NCBI GenBank assembly: GCA_028822155.1
Contig: JAPKEJ010000002.1
Span: 1-64,000, forward strand
Source: Porticoccaceae bacterium
Lineage (GTDB): Bacteria; Pseudomonadota; Gammaproteobacteria; Pseudomonadales; Porticoccaceae
Reading direction: 5' to 3'
Length of the DNA: 64,000 bases
Of the stretch, positions 19,182 through 29,890 are shown piece by piece (the stretch's first letter is position 1; each line of letters starts with the position of its first letter). The translations under genes and the position numbers were made by a program. Under the pieces are notes generated by a model that worked only from the letters and a program-made list of their open reading frames with translations, was not told the origin of the DNA and made no database searches.

Positions 19182-20228
19182 CTAGTTTTCTATTAGCAAC
19201 TTAACATTGCTTGGTTTTAGGATTTGGCTGCCAGCGAAAGACAGAACGAGGGTAGTCATCTCGTCCCAAGCGTCTGCTTTTCGGATACCTTTAATAGCTT
19301 GATCAATGGCTCCCGCTTGATACATTAACATTCTAAGGTGGGCGCCACTGCATCGTTTAAGTGCGCGACGAAATAGAGGTAAACGTTTTTCCCAAACCCC
19401 AGCATTTTTTAGCGCCCAGTCACTACGTTCACCTCTAGCTACCTGCTCGCTGGCTCTAACTAAAATACGTAGTTCACGGGTGATAGCCCAAAGTAGGGGG
19501 ACTGCATCGGTACCTTCATTCTGTAAGCCGCGTAATGATCTCGCCGCAGACTGAGCATCCCCTATCAAGATTTTGTCAACAAATTCAAACAGGTTGTATC
19601 GCGCACTATCAGCAACTACGGAGGACATGGTTATGGCATCAACTTTCCCGTCTATCGCTAATAACTTAAGTTTCTCTATTTCTTGAGTAGCGGCTAAAAG
19701 ATTGCCCTCAACACGCTCGGCAAGGATCTGAACGGCCTCTTGGTTTGCCTCTATCCCGGAATTTTGCAAACGCTGCTTAATCCAACGAGGCAATTGTTCA
19801 CCCGTGATCGGCCAAACTTGAACATGGGCTCCCAATGTTTCTATACTTTTAACCCACTTACTATTTTGTGCTGAGCGCTCAAGTTTAGGCACTATTATTA
19901 GCAATAGATTATCTGGATTTGGGTTAGCGCAGAGCTCGCAAATTGCTTTGCTTCCCTTATCGCCTGGCTTGCCGTTACTAATGTTGATTTCAATTATTTT
20001 TTTCTCAGCAAACAATGATAGCGCGTTAACTTGATTGTGCAGTTGGTCCCAGTCGAATTTACCATCGCCATAAAAAACATCTCTTCCCGAAAACCCCTGT
20101 TGTCGAGCGGCATAACGCACGGCGTCTGCGGATTCTTGCGCGAGTAAGGGTTCATCACCACTAATTATATAGGCAGGCAAGAGGTCCTTTTGGAGGTGAG
20201 CGCCAAGTTGCTCTGGTCGTATTTTCAT
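19182..20228 (-). CDS. holA: DNA polymerase III delta subunit
   Basis: Clamp-loader subunit that opens the beta sliding clamp. 348 residues (E. coli 343). Typical are the N-terminal LPAYIISGDEPLLAQESADAV (split at residue 20 of the segment), the AAA-like region, and the C-terminal domain with LWAITRELRIL. It is the last gene of the lnt-prxQ-leuS-lptE-holA series. nadD, which often follows holA, is not here; the converging SLC13 gene takes its place. Confidence 0.95.
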   Translation of the reverse strand: MKIRPEQLGAHLQKDLLPAYIISGDEPLLAQESADAVRYAARQQGFSGRDVFYGDGKFDWDQLHNQVNALSLFAEKKIIEINISNGKPGDKGSKAICELCANPNPDNLLLIIVPKLERSAQNSKWVKSIETLGAHVQVWPITGEQLPRWIKQRLQNSGIEANQEAVQILAERVEGNLLAATQEIEKLKLLAIDGKVDAITMSSVVADSARYNLFEFVDKILIGDAQSAARSLRGLQNEGTDAVPLLWAITRELRILVRASEQVARGERSDWALKNAGVWEKRLPLFRRALKRCSGAHLRMLMYQAGAIDQAIKGIRKADAWDEMTTLVLSFAGSQILKPSNVKLLIEN

Positions 20229-20259
20229 CTCTTGCCCTTAGGGTTTATCAGAGCCCTCT

Positions 20260-20751
20260 TCACTGAGGAAAAATGCGCAATCGATTTAATATTTGACGCA
20301 CTATATCTTCGCGCATCCCGTCACGCACAAATTTTTCCTCATTATCTGAGGCTAGAATATCGTCTTCACTAAATTCATAAACACGTTCCACAGAGGCCGT
20401 GGACAAGGGTGTTATTTGATTACCTTCAGAGTCGGTAATATAAAAATCAACATCTTCATTAAGCTGGTACTCAGCGACTCTGGCGCTGGCATTAAGGCTT
20501 GCGGTACGATGATTTTGCCTAAAGTCAACAATTACTACCGCATAGTCTGCGCCTGCAGAATTAGATGCGACCGATACACCATAAGTGTTCAGCGCTCGCT
20601 TAAGTTCTGTGATCAGGGCGCTATTAGGATTGCTGGAAGAAACATAAATACTCCCTATTGATGAAGGAATAATTTGGGTATCCCGCAATTGCCACCCACA
20701 GCTAGAGACGATGAGAGTAAGGGCCATTAGTAAGATTTTATATTTCATCAC
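20260..20751 (-). CDS. lptE: LPS-assembly lipoprotein LptE
   Basis: Outer-membrane lipoprotein that plugs the LptD barrel and assists LPS export. 163 residues with a lipoprotein signal peptide; LIVSSC places the lipidated Cys at residue 18, followed by GWQLRDT, the canonical LptE start. The conserved GIYVS-like strand appears as GSIYVSSSNPNS. It lies 7 bp after leuS and before holA in the conserved leuS-lptE-holA order. Confidence 0.94.
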   Translation of the reverse strand: MMKYKILLMALTLIVSSCGWQLRDTQIIPSSIGSIYVSSSNPNSALITELKRALNTYGVSVASNSAGADYAVVIVDFRQNHRTASLNASARVAEYQLNEDVDFYITDSEGNQITPLSTASVERVYEFSEDDILASDNEEKFVRDGMREDIVRQILNRLRIFPQ

Positions 20752-20758
20752 CAGCCTC

Positions 20759-23356
20759 TTAGTTAGCGACTATATTAATTAACCTGCCGGGTACAACAAT
20801 AATTTTTCGAATTACAAAACCGTCTATAAAACGTAGAACATTAGCATCCTTGAGGGCAATGTCTTCAATTTCTTGCTTGGAAATATTGGCAGACACCTCG
20901 ATTTTACCACGTACCTTGCCATTCACTTGAAGAACCAAGGTTATAGTTGTACGAATCAAGGCTGTCTCGTCGACAGCAGGCCAGCTTGCATCTGCTACTG
21001 ATTCTGAGTTACCCAGTGCCGCCCACAAACTATGACAGATATGAGGTGCCACAGGGGATAAGAGTAAAATAGCACAGGTCAAAGCTTCATGTCTCACCGC
21101 GATAGATTGCCTATCTAACTCAGTTAACTTACCAACGTCGTTTAATAATTCCATCACTGCAGCAATCGCCGTGTTAAAGGTATTGCGCCGACCATAATCA
21201 TCGTTAACTTTGCCAATAGTTTCGTGAGTCTTGCGTCGTAAATCTTTTTGCGTCTCATTAAGGGCGCTGATATCTAGTGGGTCGATGGTATTGTGGCTTA
21301 GATGATCATGAACCATCTTCCATAGTTTACGCAAGAATCGGTAGGCACCAGACACGCCCTCGTCACTCCACTCTAGAGTTTGCTCCGGGGGCGCGGCAAA
21401 CATTGTGAACAGCCGCACCGTATCAGCACCATGCTTATCGATAGTAGTCTGGGGGTCGATACCATTATTTTTAGACTTAGACATTTTAGTAATGCCACCA
21501 CTTTGCACTGGCAGACCAGTTTTAATGTCGGTGGCGGTCAGGGCACGACCTTTTGTATCTCGCTCGACCTTAACTTCACTGGGAGACAGCCAGACTTTTC
21601 TGCCTGCGTTCTCGGTGTAAAAAGATTCTGCCAGCACCATCCCTTGGCATAGCAGGCTCTTAAAAGGTTCGCTGCTGCTCACTAGCCCTTCATCTCGTAG
21701 TAGTTTGTGGTAGAACCGAGCATATAGCAGATGCAAAATAGCATGCTCTATACCCCCCACATATTGATCTACTGGAAGCCAGTAATCGGCTCGCTCTGGG
21801 TCAAGCATTGCGCTGTCCAGATCGGAGCAGGTAAACCTAGCATGATACCAAGAGGACTCCATAAAGGTGTCGAAAGTGTCAGTTTCACGCTCAACTGTTT
21901 GGCCGTTTAATTCGGCCATGCGCCAATTTTTGTCTGCCTTAATCGGCGATTGGATACCGTCCATTTTAACGTCGGTGGGCAAAATGATAGGTAATTTCTC
22001 TAAAGGTACTGGAATTTCACCACCCTCAGCTAAGTTATACATAGGGATGGGCGTACCCCAGTAGCGTTGACGGCTAACACCCCAGTCACGAAGACGATAA
22101 TTGGTAGTTACTGCGCCATGGTTAGTCGACTCAAGATCAGTGGCCATGCCATCAAAGGCGGCGGTAAAATCAAGCCCGTCGTATAAGCCTGAATTAATTA
22201 ATATTCCTTTACCAACAAAAGCTTCAACATCAACATCACAACTTTGGTTGTCTATTGGCGTCACGACTTGCTTTATCGGTAGTTGATATTTTTTAGCAAA
22301 CTCATGGTCACGCTGGTCATGAGCGGGTACCGCCATTACGGCTCCGGAGCCATAATCCATCAATACATAATTCCCCACCCACACGGGAACAGCTTCCCCA
22401 GTCAATGGATGCACGGCTGTAATTCCAGTATCTACACCAAGCTTTTCCATCGTGGCCATCTCTGCCTCGGACATCTGTTGTGTTTGGCACTGTTCTATAA
22501 AATCGGCTAAGGCAGTATTAGTTTGAGCCACTTCTAGGGCTATTGGATGTTGGGTTGCTAATGTTAGATAGGTGACGCCCATCAAAGTGTCAGGTCGAGT
22601 GGTGTAAACCTCGAAGTTTTGATGTCCGGCAATACTTTGTAATAGATCAAAGGTAACATTGACTCCGCGACTCTTGCCAATCCAGTTGCGTTGCATAGTC
22701 TTCACTTGTTCTGGCCACTGATCAAGATCATCTAAATCGTCCAATAGCTGCTCGGCATAGTCAGTGATACGTATGAACCATTGGGGAATTTCTTTTCGCT
22801 CTACAGGTGTGTCGCAGCGCCAACAACAACCGTCTACAACTTGCTCATTGGCAAGTACAGTGGCGTCATTAGGGCACCAGTTAACTGCGCTGGTCTTTTT
22901 GTAGACAAGACCTTTTTCATACAGCTTTGTAAAAAACCATTGTTCCCAACGATAATAGTCGGGCTCGCAGGTGGCTAATTCTCGCGACCAGTCGATACCA
23001 AAACCAAGCGACTTTAACTGCGCCTTCATATAGGCAATGTTTTCATGGGTCCATTTAGCCGGTGCGGTTTTATTTTCAACGGCAGCATTTTCCGCTGGTA
23101 AGCCAAAGGCGTCCCAGCCCATTGGGTGAAGAACATTTTTTCCTTGCATGCGCTGATACCGAGCAATTACGTCGGTTATTGTATAGTTACGCACATGGCC
23201 CATATGAAGCTTTCCGCTTGGGTAGGGAAACATGGCGAGGCAATAGAATTTTTCTTTGTCAGGATCTTCAGTGACTTCAAAGGTCTTGTTGTCTGTCCAA
23301 AATTGCTGGGCTTCTCGTTCTATCTGAGCGGGGTTATATACTACGTCTGAAGTCAT
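20759..23356 (-). CDS. leuS: Leucyl-tRNA synthetase
   Basis: Class I aminoacyl-tRNA synthetase charging tRNA-Leu. 865 residues (E. coli 860). The HIGH-type motif is HMGH (51-54), the KMSKS motif is KMSKSKNNG in the second half, and the CP1 editing domain with [13 protein letters not shown] is present at about 255-267. A zinc-ribbon-like CWRCDTPV occurs in the insert. It starts the leuS-lptE-holA portion and has its own candidate promoter upstream. Confidence 0.98.
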   Translation of the reverse strand: MTSDVVYNPAQIEREAQQFWTDNKTFEVTEDPDKEKFYCLAMFPYPSGKLHMGHVRNYTITDVIARYQRMQGKNVLHPMGWDAFGLPAENAAVENKTAPAKWTHENIAYMKAQLKSLGFGIDWSRELATCEPDYYRWEQWFFTKLYEKGLVYKKTSAVNWCPNDATVLANEQVVDGCCWRCDTPVERKEIPQWFIRITDYAEQLLDDLDDLDQWPEQVKTMQRNWIGKSRGVNVTFDLLQSIAGHQNFEVYTTRPDTLMGVTYLTLATQHPIALEVAQTNTALADFIEQCQTQQMSEAEMATMEKLGVDTGITAVHPLTGEAVPVWVGNYVLMDYGSGAVMAVPAHDQRDHEFAKKYQLPIKQVVTPIDNQSCDVDVEAFVGKGILINSGLYDGLDFTAAFDGMATDLESTNHGAVTTNYRLRDWGVSRQRYWGTPIPMYNLAEGGEIPVPLEKLPIILPTDVKMDGIQSPIKADKNWRMAELNGQTVERETDTFDTFMESSWYHARFTCSDLDSAMLDPERADYWLPVDQYVGGIEHAILHLLYARFYHKLLRDEGLVSSSEPFKSLLCQGMVLAESFYTENAGRKVWLSPSEVKVERDTKGRALTATDIKTGLPVQSGGITKMSKSKNNGIDPQTTIDKHGADTVRLFTMFAAPPEQTLEWSDEGVSGAYRFLRKLWKMVHDHLSHNTIDPLDISALNETQKDLRRKTHETIGKVNDDYGRRNTFNTAIAAVMELLNDVGKLTELDRQSIAVRHEALTCAILLLSPVAPHICHSLWAALGNSESVADASWPAVDETALIRTTITLVLQVNGKVRGKIEVSANISKQEIEDIALKDANVLRFIDGFVIRKIIVVPGRLINIVAN

Positions 23357-23395
23357 TAATATTCACTGCTTATAGGGTTTACGAATTAAGCGTGA

Positions 23396-23425
23396 ATTAT
23401 AGGCGAATGCAGCCCACTCTAACAG
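23396..23425 (-). promoter_or_regulatory. Candidate leuS promoter
   Basis: In the 134-bp gap between prxQ and leuS the minus strand holds a perfect TATAAT (23396-23401), about 40 bp upstream of the leuS ATG. The region 17 bp further upstream reads TGTTAG, a poor -35 match. Suggests leuS has its own start in addition to read-through from prxQ; not tested. Confidence 0.4.
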
Positions 23426-23490
23426 CCACACGAGACGAATACCCAGAAGAGTATTCATCGCGAGGACTACTTAGCTGTTGTTATCAGGTG

Positions 23491-24021
23491 TTAGCTGGCT
23501 TGACGGGCGGGTATGCCGAGCGCTTTAAGCCTAGCCGCCATATCCTCTGCCGACGTTGCCGCTTGAATATCGCGGTCAATGTAGAGGATTTTGCCATTTT
23601 TCCCTATATAGATGGTATGACGCTTTGGAACGCCGTAAAACGCCAACACTTCATAAGCCTTGGCGACTTCTTTAGAGGGGTCACTGAGTAAGGGGAAGTC
23701 AGCTTCATTTTCAGCGGCAAATTCTTTATTGGTTGCAAGAGGATCAACGCTAGCCATGAAGTAGGTTACATCTAGCTCTTTGAGCAAATGACCATTCTGC
23801 GCTAGGGATTTACACTCAATGGTGCACCCCGATGTAAATGCTTGGGGATACCATGCAATCACAATTGCTTGCTTGTTGCGAAATTGCTCTAGGGTGTAGG
23901 TGTTGCCATCAGTCGCTTCTAAGGTAAATCCCGGAGCCTGATCGCCTACGTCCAAAGCAATTGCTGAAAGTGAAACTGTCAAGCCGAGTAAAAGGATGAG
24001 TAATATTTTGTTAACTGACAT
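23491..24021 (-). CDS. Exported PrxQ-type peroxiredoxin
   Basis: Thiol peroxidase reducing hydroperoxides. The ATG at 24021 is chosen because GGAGG lies 10 bp upstream; it gives 176 residues starting MSVNKILLILLLGLTVSLSA, a signal peptide or anchor, so the enzyme is probably periplasmic. Peroxidatic Cys66 sits in AFTSGCTIEC with a second Cys at 70, a C-x3-C spacing rather than the C-x4-C of E. coli Bcp. It overlaps the end of lnt by 11 bp. A peroxiredoxin between lnt and leuS is not the usual gammaproteobacterial arrangement. Confidence 0.9.
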   Translation of the reverse strand: MSVNKILLILLLGLTVSLSAIALDVGDQAPGFTLEATDGNTYTLEQFRNKQAIVIAWYPQAFTSGCTIECKSLAQNGHLLKELDVTYFMASVDPLATNKEFAAENEADFPLLSDPSKEVAKAYEVLAFYGVPKRHTIYIGKNGKILYIDRDIQAATSAEDMAARLKALGIPARQAS

Positions 24022-25528
24022 GTGTTGGGACCTCCGCGATCTCAATTTTATTTTTTGTCCTAATTAAAACGATGCAAACAAGTAATACTATAAAAAGGGT
24101 TGGCCATGATCTAAATTTAGAAAATGCCGTGGCACCAACTCTGGCTTGCACAATGCCAGATAGCTCTGAACTCTGGTGCTGCTCTATTTTTTGGTAAATT
24201 CGACCCCTATGATCGACTAATGCAGAAATGCCATTATTAGTGCCACGCATTAAAGGCTTGGCATTTTCTAGCGCTCTCATTTGAGCCATTTGCATATGCT
24301 GTTTGGGACCAATAGAGCGACCAAACCAAGCATCATTACTCACCGTCATAATAATCGATGAATCAATACTATTACGAGCGACTAGGTCTGGATAGACCAC
24401 TTCATAGCATATAGCCGCTGAAATAAAGTGTCCCTGTACTGAAAACGGATGTTGGTTGACCTCCCCAATTGCAATTGACGACATGGGTAGGTCGAAGAAC
24501 TTGATCAGCCCTCGCAGCATCGACTCAAAGGGGACATATTCACCGAAAGGTACCAGACGTGTTTTATTATACTGTCCGCTAGATAGGCCCAGAGCAATCA
24601 TCGAATTAAAGTAGCGATGGGTTTCGTTGTCGTAGGTCACTATACCCGACAGTAGGCTCGTATTTGTCTTTAAGGCTTTCTCCTGAAGGTTTTTTATAAA
24701 GCCAGGGATGCGCTCTGGAATAGTAGGCACAGCCATTTCTGGCCAGATGATCAAGTCTTTGTCCCAGTGAGCTTCACTTTGCGCGGTTAACTGCGTGAGG
24801 ATTGCTGATTGCTTTTCTGCAGACCATTTTTCACCCTGTGGGATGTTTGGCTGGATCAGTGTTACTGATAAAGGCGTGCCACTTTCCTCAGTCCATTCAT
24901 ATTGCTGCAAGCAATAGCCTGTGACCACAAGAAATAGTAGAGCTACCATTGACTGACGCACTGCGGAGACTTTAATGTATCCTTGGCAAATCAACGTTAA
25001 AAGTACCCCAGAAAATGCAGCAATAAGACTTAACCATAATACGCCGCCGACAGGAGCCCAGCCGTTAAGCCAGGTTTCGGTGTGACTATAACCGGCAAAT
25101 AGCCACGGAAACCCTGTCAAAAACCAGGTCCTTATCCATTCACTAAGAACCCATATGGAAGGAAGTCCGAGTACCCAGCTAATAGGTGTTTGAGGGATAA
25201 GCGCACTCAGAGCGAAGGGCACAGCAAAAAGAAAGGCTAAAAAAAGACAAAACAATACTGTCGCCAATAGGGCTAGGGGCGCGGCGATAAACCCATACTC
25301 ATGAATACTGACATAGAGCCAACTGGCGCCGGCAAAAAACAAGCCAAACGCGTAGGTGGTACTGTCCAAAAGCGTTTGCTTTATGGTTTTATGTTGCAGG
25401 GTACGGAATAGTAGGGCAATACTTATGAGTACCGCCGGCCAAAAATGAAAAGGCGCTAAGCCAAGTGGAAATATAGCGCCCGCAAAAAGTAGGCCGCCGT
25501 AATGTTGAAGTTTTACGACGCCTCTCAT
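24011..25528 (-). CDS. lnt: Apolipoprotein N-acyltransferase
   Basis: Inner-membrane enzyme adding the third acyl chain to lipoprotein N-terminal Cys. 505 residues (E. coli 512): about six N-terminal membrane helices, then a periplasmic nitrilase-like domain. The catalytic Glu is in LIIWPEMAVP, the Lys in NKTRLVPFGEYVPFE and the Cys in ISAAICYEVVYPD. One final C-terminal helix (TLFIVLLVCIVLI). Its start overlaps the corC stop by one base. Confidence 0.97.
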   Translation of the reverse strand: MRGVVKLQHYGGLLFAGAIFPLGLAPFHFWPAVLISIALLFRTLQHKTIKQTLLDSTTYAFGLFFAGASWLYVSIHEYGFIAAPLALLATVLFCLFLAFLFAVPFALSALIPQTPISWVLGLPSIWVLSEWIRTWFLTGFPWLFAGYSHTETWLNGWAPVGGVLWLSLIAAFSGVLLTLICQGYIKVSAVRQSMVALLFLVVTGYCLQQYEWTEESGTPLSVTLIQPNIPQGEKWSAEKQSAILTQLTAQSEAHWDKDLIIWPEMAVPTIPERIPGFIKNLQEKALKTNTSLLSGIVTYDNETHRYFNSMIALGLSSGQYNKTRLVPFGEYVPFESMLRGLIKFFDLPMSSIAIGEVNQHPFSVQGHFISAAICYEVVYPDLVARNSIDSSIIMTVSNDAWFGRSIGPKQHMQMAQMRALENAKPLMRGTNNGISALVDHRGRIYQKIEQHQSSELSGIVQARVGATAFSKFRSWPTLFIVLLVCIVLIRTKNKIEIAEVPTHVS

Positions 25529-26367
25529 TAGATTGTTTTAGAGACTTGAAGCAAGGTCACCTTTCTCTTGTCTGCTGCGATCACGGTGAAATCAAAATTT
25601 TCGATACTGACTGTTTCATCCACCTTGGGTAGCCGACCAAGGGCATGCACAACGATTCCGCCCACGGTGTCGAATTCATCATCGGGTAAGCCGACATCAA
25701 AATACTCGTTAAAGTCCGCTATCTCAGCAATCGCATCAACCGAATAGAGGTTGTCGCCTAGTTTACGAATTTGCTCTGGTTCATGTTCATCGGTCTCATC
25801 TTCAATTTCACCGACTATTTCCTCTAAGACATCTTCAATAGTTAGTAGCCCGGATACTCCACCATATTCGTCTACCACTATTGCCATGTGGTAGCGTTGC
25901 TCTCGAAATTCTTGCAGGAGAATATTAATTCGCTTGCTTTCCGGGATAATATTGGCGGGGCGTAATAGGCTCTTTAAATCAAAACACTCTTTACCGGATA
26001 GAACTAACGGCAGTAATTCTTTAGCCAACAGAATACCTTGAATATCATCGGAAGATTCTCCTACTACGGGAAAGCGAGAATGTTGTGATTGAATGACTAT
26101 GTTAAGAATTTCCTCTAATGATAAGTCAGCTTCAATGATTTTCATTTGCGAGCGCGGAATCATAATCTCCCGCGCCTGCAAATCAGACACTTTTAATGCC
26201 CCTTCCATAATTTGTAACGCGCCAGCGTCAATAATTGATTCGTTCTCAGCGCTTCGTAGCATGTCAGCGACTTCATCGCTACTCGTTGGATTAGCGGAAA
26301 AGGCCCGAACCATCCTTTTCAAGAAAGAGGGTTCAGTGGAGTTCGGGTTAGACGATTCGTCGTTCAT
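25528..26367 (-). CDS. corC: CorC/HlyC-type CBS-domain protein
   Basis: 279-residue soluble protein with two CBS domains (REIMIPRSQM at about 67-76 and the region before VVDEYGGVSGLLTIEDVLEE) and a C-terminal CorC/HlyC domain (YSVDAIAEIADFNEYFDVGLP). In E. coli CorC (YbeX) was linked to Co/Mg efflux and more recently to ribosome metabolism. Its place between ybeY and lnt is conserved across gammaproteobacteria. Confidence 0.95.
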   Translation of the reverse strand: MNDESSNPNSTEPSFLKRMVRAFSANPTSSDEVADMLRSAENESIIDAGALQIMEGALKVSDLQAREIMIPRSQMKIIEADLSLEEILNIVIQSQHSRFPVVGESSDDIQGILLAKELLPLVLSGKECFDLKSLLRPANIIPESKRINILLQEFREQRYHMAIVVDEYGGVSGLLTIEDVLEEIVGEIEDETDEHEPEQIRKLGDNLYSVDAIAEIADFNEYFDVGLPDDEFDTVGGIVVHALGRLPKVDETVSIENFDFTVIAADKRKVTLLQVSKTI

Positions 26368-26374
26368 GATTTTC

Positions 26375-26857
26375 TCAGTGATTTCCGCTTGGCTGATTGT
26401 TGCTTACAGACTCTAGGTAAGGCGCTGGAAAATCTAGACCAAGTAAAATTTCAGTTTCTAGGTTTTCCATGATTTCTGCACCTTCCTCATCGCTGTGATC
26501 ATACCCTAGCAAATGCAGAACGCCATGAATAATCATATGTGCCCAGTGTGCATCAATTGATTTATGTTGCTCAATTGCTTCTCGCACCACAACGGGCGCA
26601 CAAACCACAAGGTCACCCAGTATGGGTATAGGTTCAGGTGTAACAGCATCAAAGGGGAATGAAAGGACATTTGTAGGCCCTGCCTTTTCACGATACTGGT
26701 GGTTGAGTTGAGCACTTTCCTGCTCATCTACAATCCGTATACTGACCTCTGATGTATTAGTTGTTCTTAATGCCGCCATAACCCAGCGCTGAATGCTCGC
26801 TTCGCTGGGAGATTCTTGGGAGGCGCAGGCCCTCTGAATGTGGATAAAATTAGTCAT
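26375..26857 (-). CDS. ybeY: Endoribonuclease YbeY
   Basis: Metal-dependent RNase in 16S rRNA 3' maturation and ribosome quality control. 160 residues (E. coli 155). The zinc-binding signature HGVLHLLGYDH is intact at about residues 114-124, and RxxNKxxNVLSF-type sequence appears as AGPTNVLSFPFD. It lies between phoH and corC with 7-11 bp spacers. Confidence 0.96.
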   Translation of the reverse strand: MTNFIHIQRACASQESPSEASIQRWVMAALRTTNTSEVSIRIVDEQESAQLNHQYREKAGPTNVLSFPFDAVTPEPIPILGDLVVCAPVVVREAIEQHKSIDAHWAHMIIHGVLHLLGYDHSDEEGAEIMENLETEILLGLDFPAPYLESVSNNQPSGNH

Positions 26858-26868
26858 AGATGAGAGGG

Positions 26869-27873
26869 TTAGGGCTCTTTTTCGTGTGCATCGTAGGCAT
26901 CTACGATACTTTGAACAATAGGGTGGCGGACAACATCTCGAGACTCAAAATGAGTGAAGCTAATGTCTTCAATATTTTCTAGAACGCTACAAGCGTGCAC
27001 TAAACCTGAGTTAACGCCGCGAGGAAGATCTATCTGGGACATATCTCCAGTGATAACGGCCGTGGAGCCAAAGCCAATCCGGGTAAGAAACATTTTCATC
27101 TGTTCTCGGGTGGTGTTTTGACTTTCATCGAGAATAATATAAGCGCCATTTAAAGTACGGCCACGCATATAAGCAAGAGGCGCTATTTCAATGACATTGC
27201 GCTCCTGAAATTTGGCTACTGTTTCAAAGCCAAGCATCTCGTGCAAAGCGTCATATAAGGGGCGCAGATAGGGATCGACTTTTTGCGCCAGATCGCCAGG
27301 CAAAAATCCTAGTCTCTCTCCAGCCTCGACTGCAGGTCGAACCAACAGAATACGCTCAACCTCATCTCTCAGTAAGGCTTCTACTGCGCACGCGACAGCG
27401 AGGTAGGTTTTGCCCGTCCCGGCAGGGCCTATACCAAAATTTATATCATGAGTTTGCATGGCTCGCACATAACGCTGTTGGTTTAGTCCGCGGGGTTTGA
27501 TATTACCTTTTTTGGTGCGGATAACTGAAAAATTCTCGATATCACTGGGGGCAGGGATGGTCTTAGCCGTTTGATCCATAGGCGTTCTTCTCTCATATTG
27601 TCGCAGGTGGAGATGTACCTCTTCGGGAGATACGTCGTCATAGTGTGCTGTGTGCTGATAAAGATTATAGATAACATCTGCAGCATGCTGAGCAGGCTCT
27701 GAATCGCCATAGACTGCGAAGAAGTTATCGCGTGAACGTATTTCCACGTTTAAGCGCTGCTCAATTAGACGCAAATTATCATCAAATTGTCCGCAGAGTG
27801 AGGCAAGGCGATGAGCTTCGTTCGGCTCAAGGGTGATATTAAGGGCAGCAGGATGGCTTTCCAGTTGTTTCAA
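26869..27873 (-). CDS. ybeZ: PhoH-like ATPase (YbeZ)
   Basis: P-loop ATPase of the PhoH family, partner of YbeY in RNA metabolism and probably with helicase/RNase-associated activity. 334 residues (E. coli YbeZ 346). A KH-like N-terminal region precedes the Walker A GIGPAGTGKTYLAVA (about 148-162) and Walker B AYIILDESQNTT. First gene after the 149-bp gap downstream of miaB, so it may share miaB's transcript or have its own promoter. Confidence 0.95.
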   Translation of the reverse strand: MKQLESHPAALNITLEPNEAHRLASLCGQFDDNLRLIEQRLNVEIRSRDNFFAVYGDSEPAQHAADVIYNLYQHTAHYDDVSPEEVHLHLRQYERRTPMDQTAKTIPAPSDIENFSVIRTKKGNIKPRGLNQQRYVRAMQTHDINFGIGPAGTGKTYLAVACAVEALLRDEVERILLVRPAVEAGERLGFLPGDLAQKVDPYLRPLYDALHEMLGFETVAKFQERNVIEIAPLAYMRGRTLNGAYIILDESQNTTREQMKMFLTRIGFGSTAVITGDMSQIDLPRGVNSGLVHACSVLENIEDISFTHFESRDVVRHPIVQSIVDAYDAHEKEP

Positions 27874-28022
27874 GGGGTGTTTAAAAACCTCTAAAGTGGT
27901 GTGATATAGCTAGCATAGCTTGATCTTGAGAGAAGGGTAAACTCTTTTTATTACCCGATTATTGTAAAAACATCAGTTATTACAAATTTAAGGCCTAAAA
28001 AGGAGTTATTAGCCACAAGGTT

Positions 28023-29360
28023 TCAGGCTAAGACTCCTCGGAGCGAGTTGGGTAGAGCTTCTGTAATGACTGCATCAGCAAATTCACCGATAAGGCTATG
28101 GTCGCTGGCGCGAAAATTAACCACTCGATTATTTTCAGTACGGCCCTGCAATTGTCCCGGATCTTTTCGAGAAATGCCGGTCACTAAAAGCCGCTGTGTA
28201 CTACCTACCATCCGACGGCTAATTTCACTAGCATTCTGCAGGATGCGAGTTTGGAGAATTTTAAGACGTTGTTTTTTCACCTCGTCACTCACCGTGTCTG
28301 CTAAGTCTGCTGCGGGGGTGCCTGGACGGGCGCTGTAAATAAAACTAAATGAGGTATCAAAACCAATTTGCTCAATAAGTTTCATAGTGGCTGCAAAATC
28401 CTCCTCGGTTTCGTTCGGGAAGCCAATAATAAAATCAGAGGAAATACTTATGTCAGGCCGCAATTCTCGTAGGCGACGAATTTTTGACTTGTACTCAATT
28501 GCCGTGTGCCCGCGCTTCATCGCCATCAAAATTCGATCCGAGCCGCTCTGTACAGGTAAGTGAAGGTGACTTACTAACTCTGGAACCTTACTGTAAACGT
28601 CGATAAGAGCGTCAGAGAATTCCACTGGATGGGAGGTGGTATAGCGGATACGATCAATACCATCAATACTAGCAACAAATGGAATTAATTCGGCAAAGTC
28701 GCATATTGAGCCGTCGGGCATGTCACCGCGATAAGCATTTACATTCTGACCAAGTAGGTTAACTTCGCGAACACCTTGATCGGCCAGAGAGCTTATTTCA
28801 GCCAGGACATCGGCAATTGGGCGACTTACCTCTTCCCCCCGGGTGTAAGGAACCACGCAAAAAGTGCAATATTTAGAGCAGCCTTCCATTATTGAAACAA
28901 AGGCGCTAGCGCCGTCAGCTTCTGGGGCTGGTAGTCGATCGAATTTCTCGATTTCTGGAAAACTGATATCAACCACAACCGTCCCATCAGCTTTTCTTGA
29001 TTCCATCATCTCCGGCAATCGATGCAGGGTTTGAGGGCCAAAAATCAAATCAACAAATGGCGCGCGCTTGGAAATGGCTTCGCCTTCTTGGCTAGCAACA
29101 CAGCCACCAACACCAATAATTAAATCAGGGTTAGCTTCTTTTAGATGCTTCCAGCGCCCTAATTGATGGAAAACTTTTTCTTGGGCTTTTTCCCGAATTG
29201 AGCAGGTATTGAGCAGTATTACATCTGCATCTTTTGGATTATCAGTGGCCACCATTTGATGACTTTCGCCGAGTAAATCCCGCATACGAGCGGAGTCATA
29301 CTCATTCATTTGACAGCCATGAGTGACGATATGTAGTTTCTTAACGGTCTTTTGATGCAT
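28023..29360 (-). CDS. miaB: tRNA-2-methylthio-N6-dimethylallyladenosine synthase
   Basis: Radical-SAM methylthiotransferase acting on A37 of tRNAs reading UNN codons. 445 residues. The UPF0004 domain has Cys in [20 protein letters not shown] and GGCVASQEG; the radical-SAM cluster motif is CSKYCTFC; a C-terminal TRAM domain ends the protein ([11 protein letters not shown]). Transcribed divergently from the DUF1820 gene. Confidence 0.98.
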   Translation of the reverse strand: MHQKTVKKLHIVTHGCQMNEYDSARMRDLLGESHQMVATDNPKDADVILLNTCSIREKAQEKVFHQLGRWKHLKEANPDLIIGVGGCVASQEGEAISKRAPFVDLIFGPQTLHRLPEMMESRKADGTVVVDISFPEIEKFDRLPAPEADGASAFVSIMEGCSKYCTFCVVPYTRGEEVSRPIADVLAEISSLADQGVREVNLLGQNVNAYRGDMPDGSICDFAELIPFVASIDGIDRIRYTTSHPVEFSDALIDVYSKVPELVSHLHLPVQSGSDRILMAMKRGHTAIEYKSKIRRLRELRPDISISSDFIIGFPNETEEDFAATMKLIEQIGFDTSFSFIYSARPGTPAADLADTVSDEVKKQRLKILQTRILQNASEISRRMVGSTQRLLVTGISRKDPGQLQGRTENNRVVNFRASDHSLIGEFADAVITEALPNSLRGVLA

Positions 29361-29494
29361 GTTCTACAAATTTGTTTTTAAATAGGGGCGCATTATAGCC
29401 TTGAGCCCGTAATCCGCAACATTTTGCAGTGCGCTTAATCTGGCTTGTGGTATTATTCGCCTCTTTAAATTCATACTAATAACAGTGGCATCCT

Positions 29495-29830
29495 ATGGCT
29501 AGCGAACCCATTTATCGAATTACTTTTCACAATCAAGGGCATGTGTATGAGATCTATGCTCGACATGTTTTTCAAAGTGACCTTTGGGGCTTTCTTGAAG
29601 TTGAAGAATTTATATTTGGAGAGCGCTCGCAGATGATAGTGGATCCTGCCGAGGAGAAATTAAAAAATGAATTTTCCGGAATAAAGCGCAGCTTTATTCC
29701 TATGCAATCTATTGTACGTATCGATGAGGTTGAGAAAGAGGGCACAGGAAAAATTACCGAAGCAAGTGGCGGTAATGTGAGTCCATTTCCATTTCCATCT
29801 ATGGCTAAAGTAAAGCCTTCCGCGGATTAA
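29495..29830 (+). CDS. DUF1820 family protein
   Basis: 111-residue soluble protein. YRITFHNQGHVYEIYARHV at about 6-24 and WGFLEVEEFIFGE with DPAEEKLKNEF match DUF1820, a gammaproteobacterial family without known function that commonly neighbours miaB. The C-terminal tail is Ser/Pro-rich and probably disordered. Divergent from miaB, 100 bp upstream of gspE. Confidence 0.85.
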   Translation: MASEPIYRITFHNQGHVYEIYARHVFQSDLWGFLEVEEFIFGERSQMIVDPAEEKLKNEFSGIKRSFIPMQSIVRIDEVEKEGTGKITEASGGNVSPFPFPSMAKVKPSAD

Positions 29831-29890
29831 GAGCTCTGTTCTTTAGGGGTTTGTAATACTGTTTTGCTTTTCCGGGTAGTATACGTTTTT

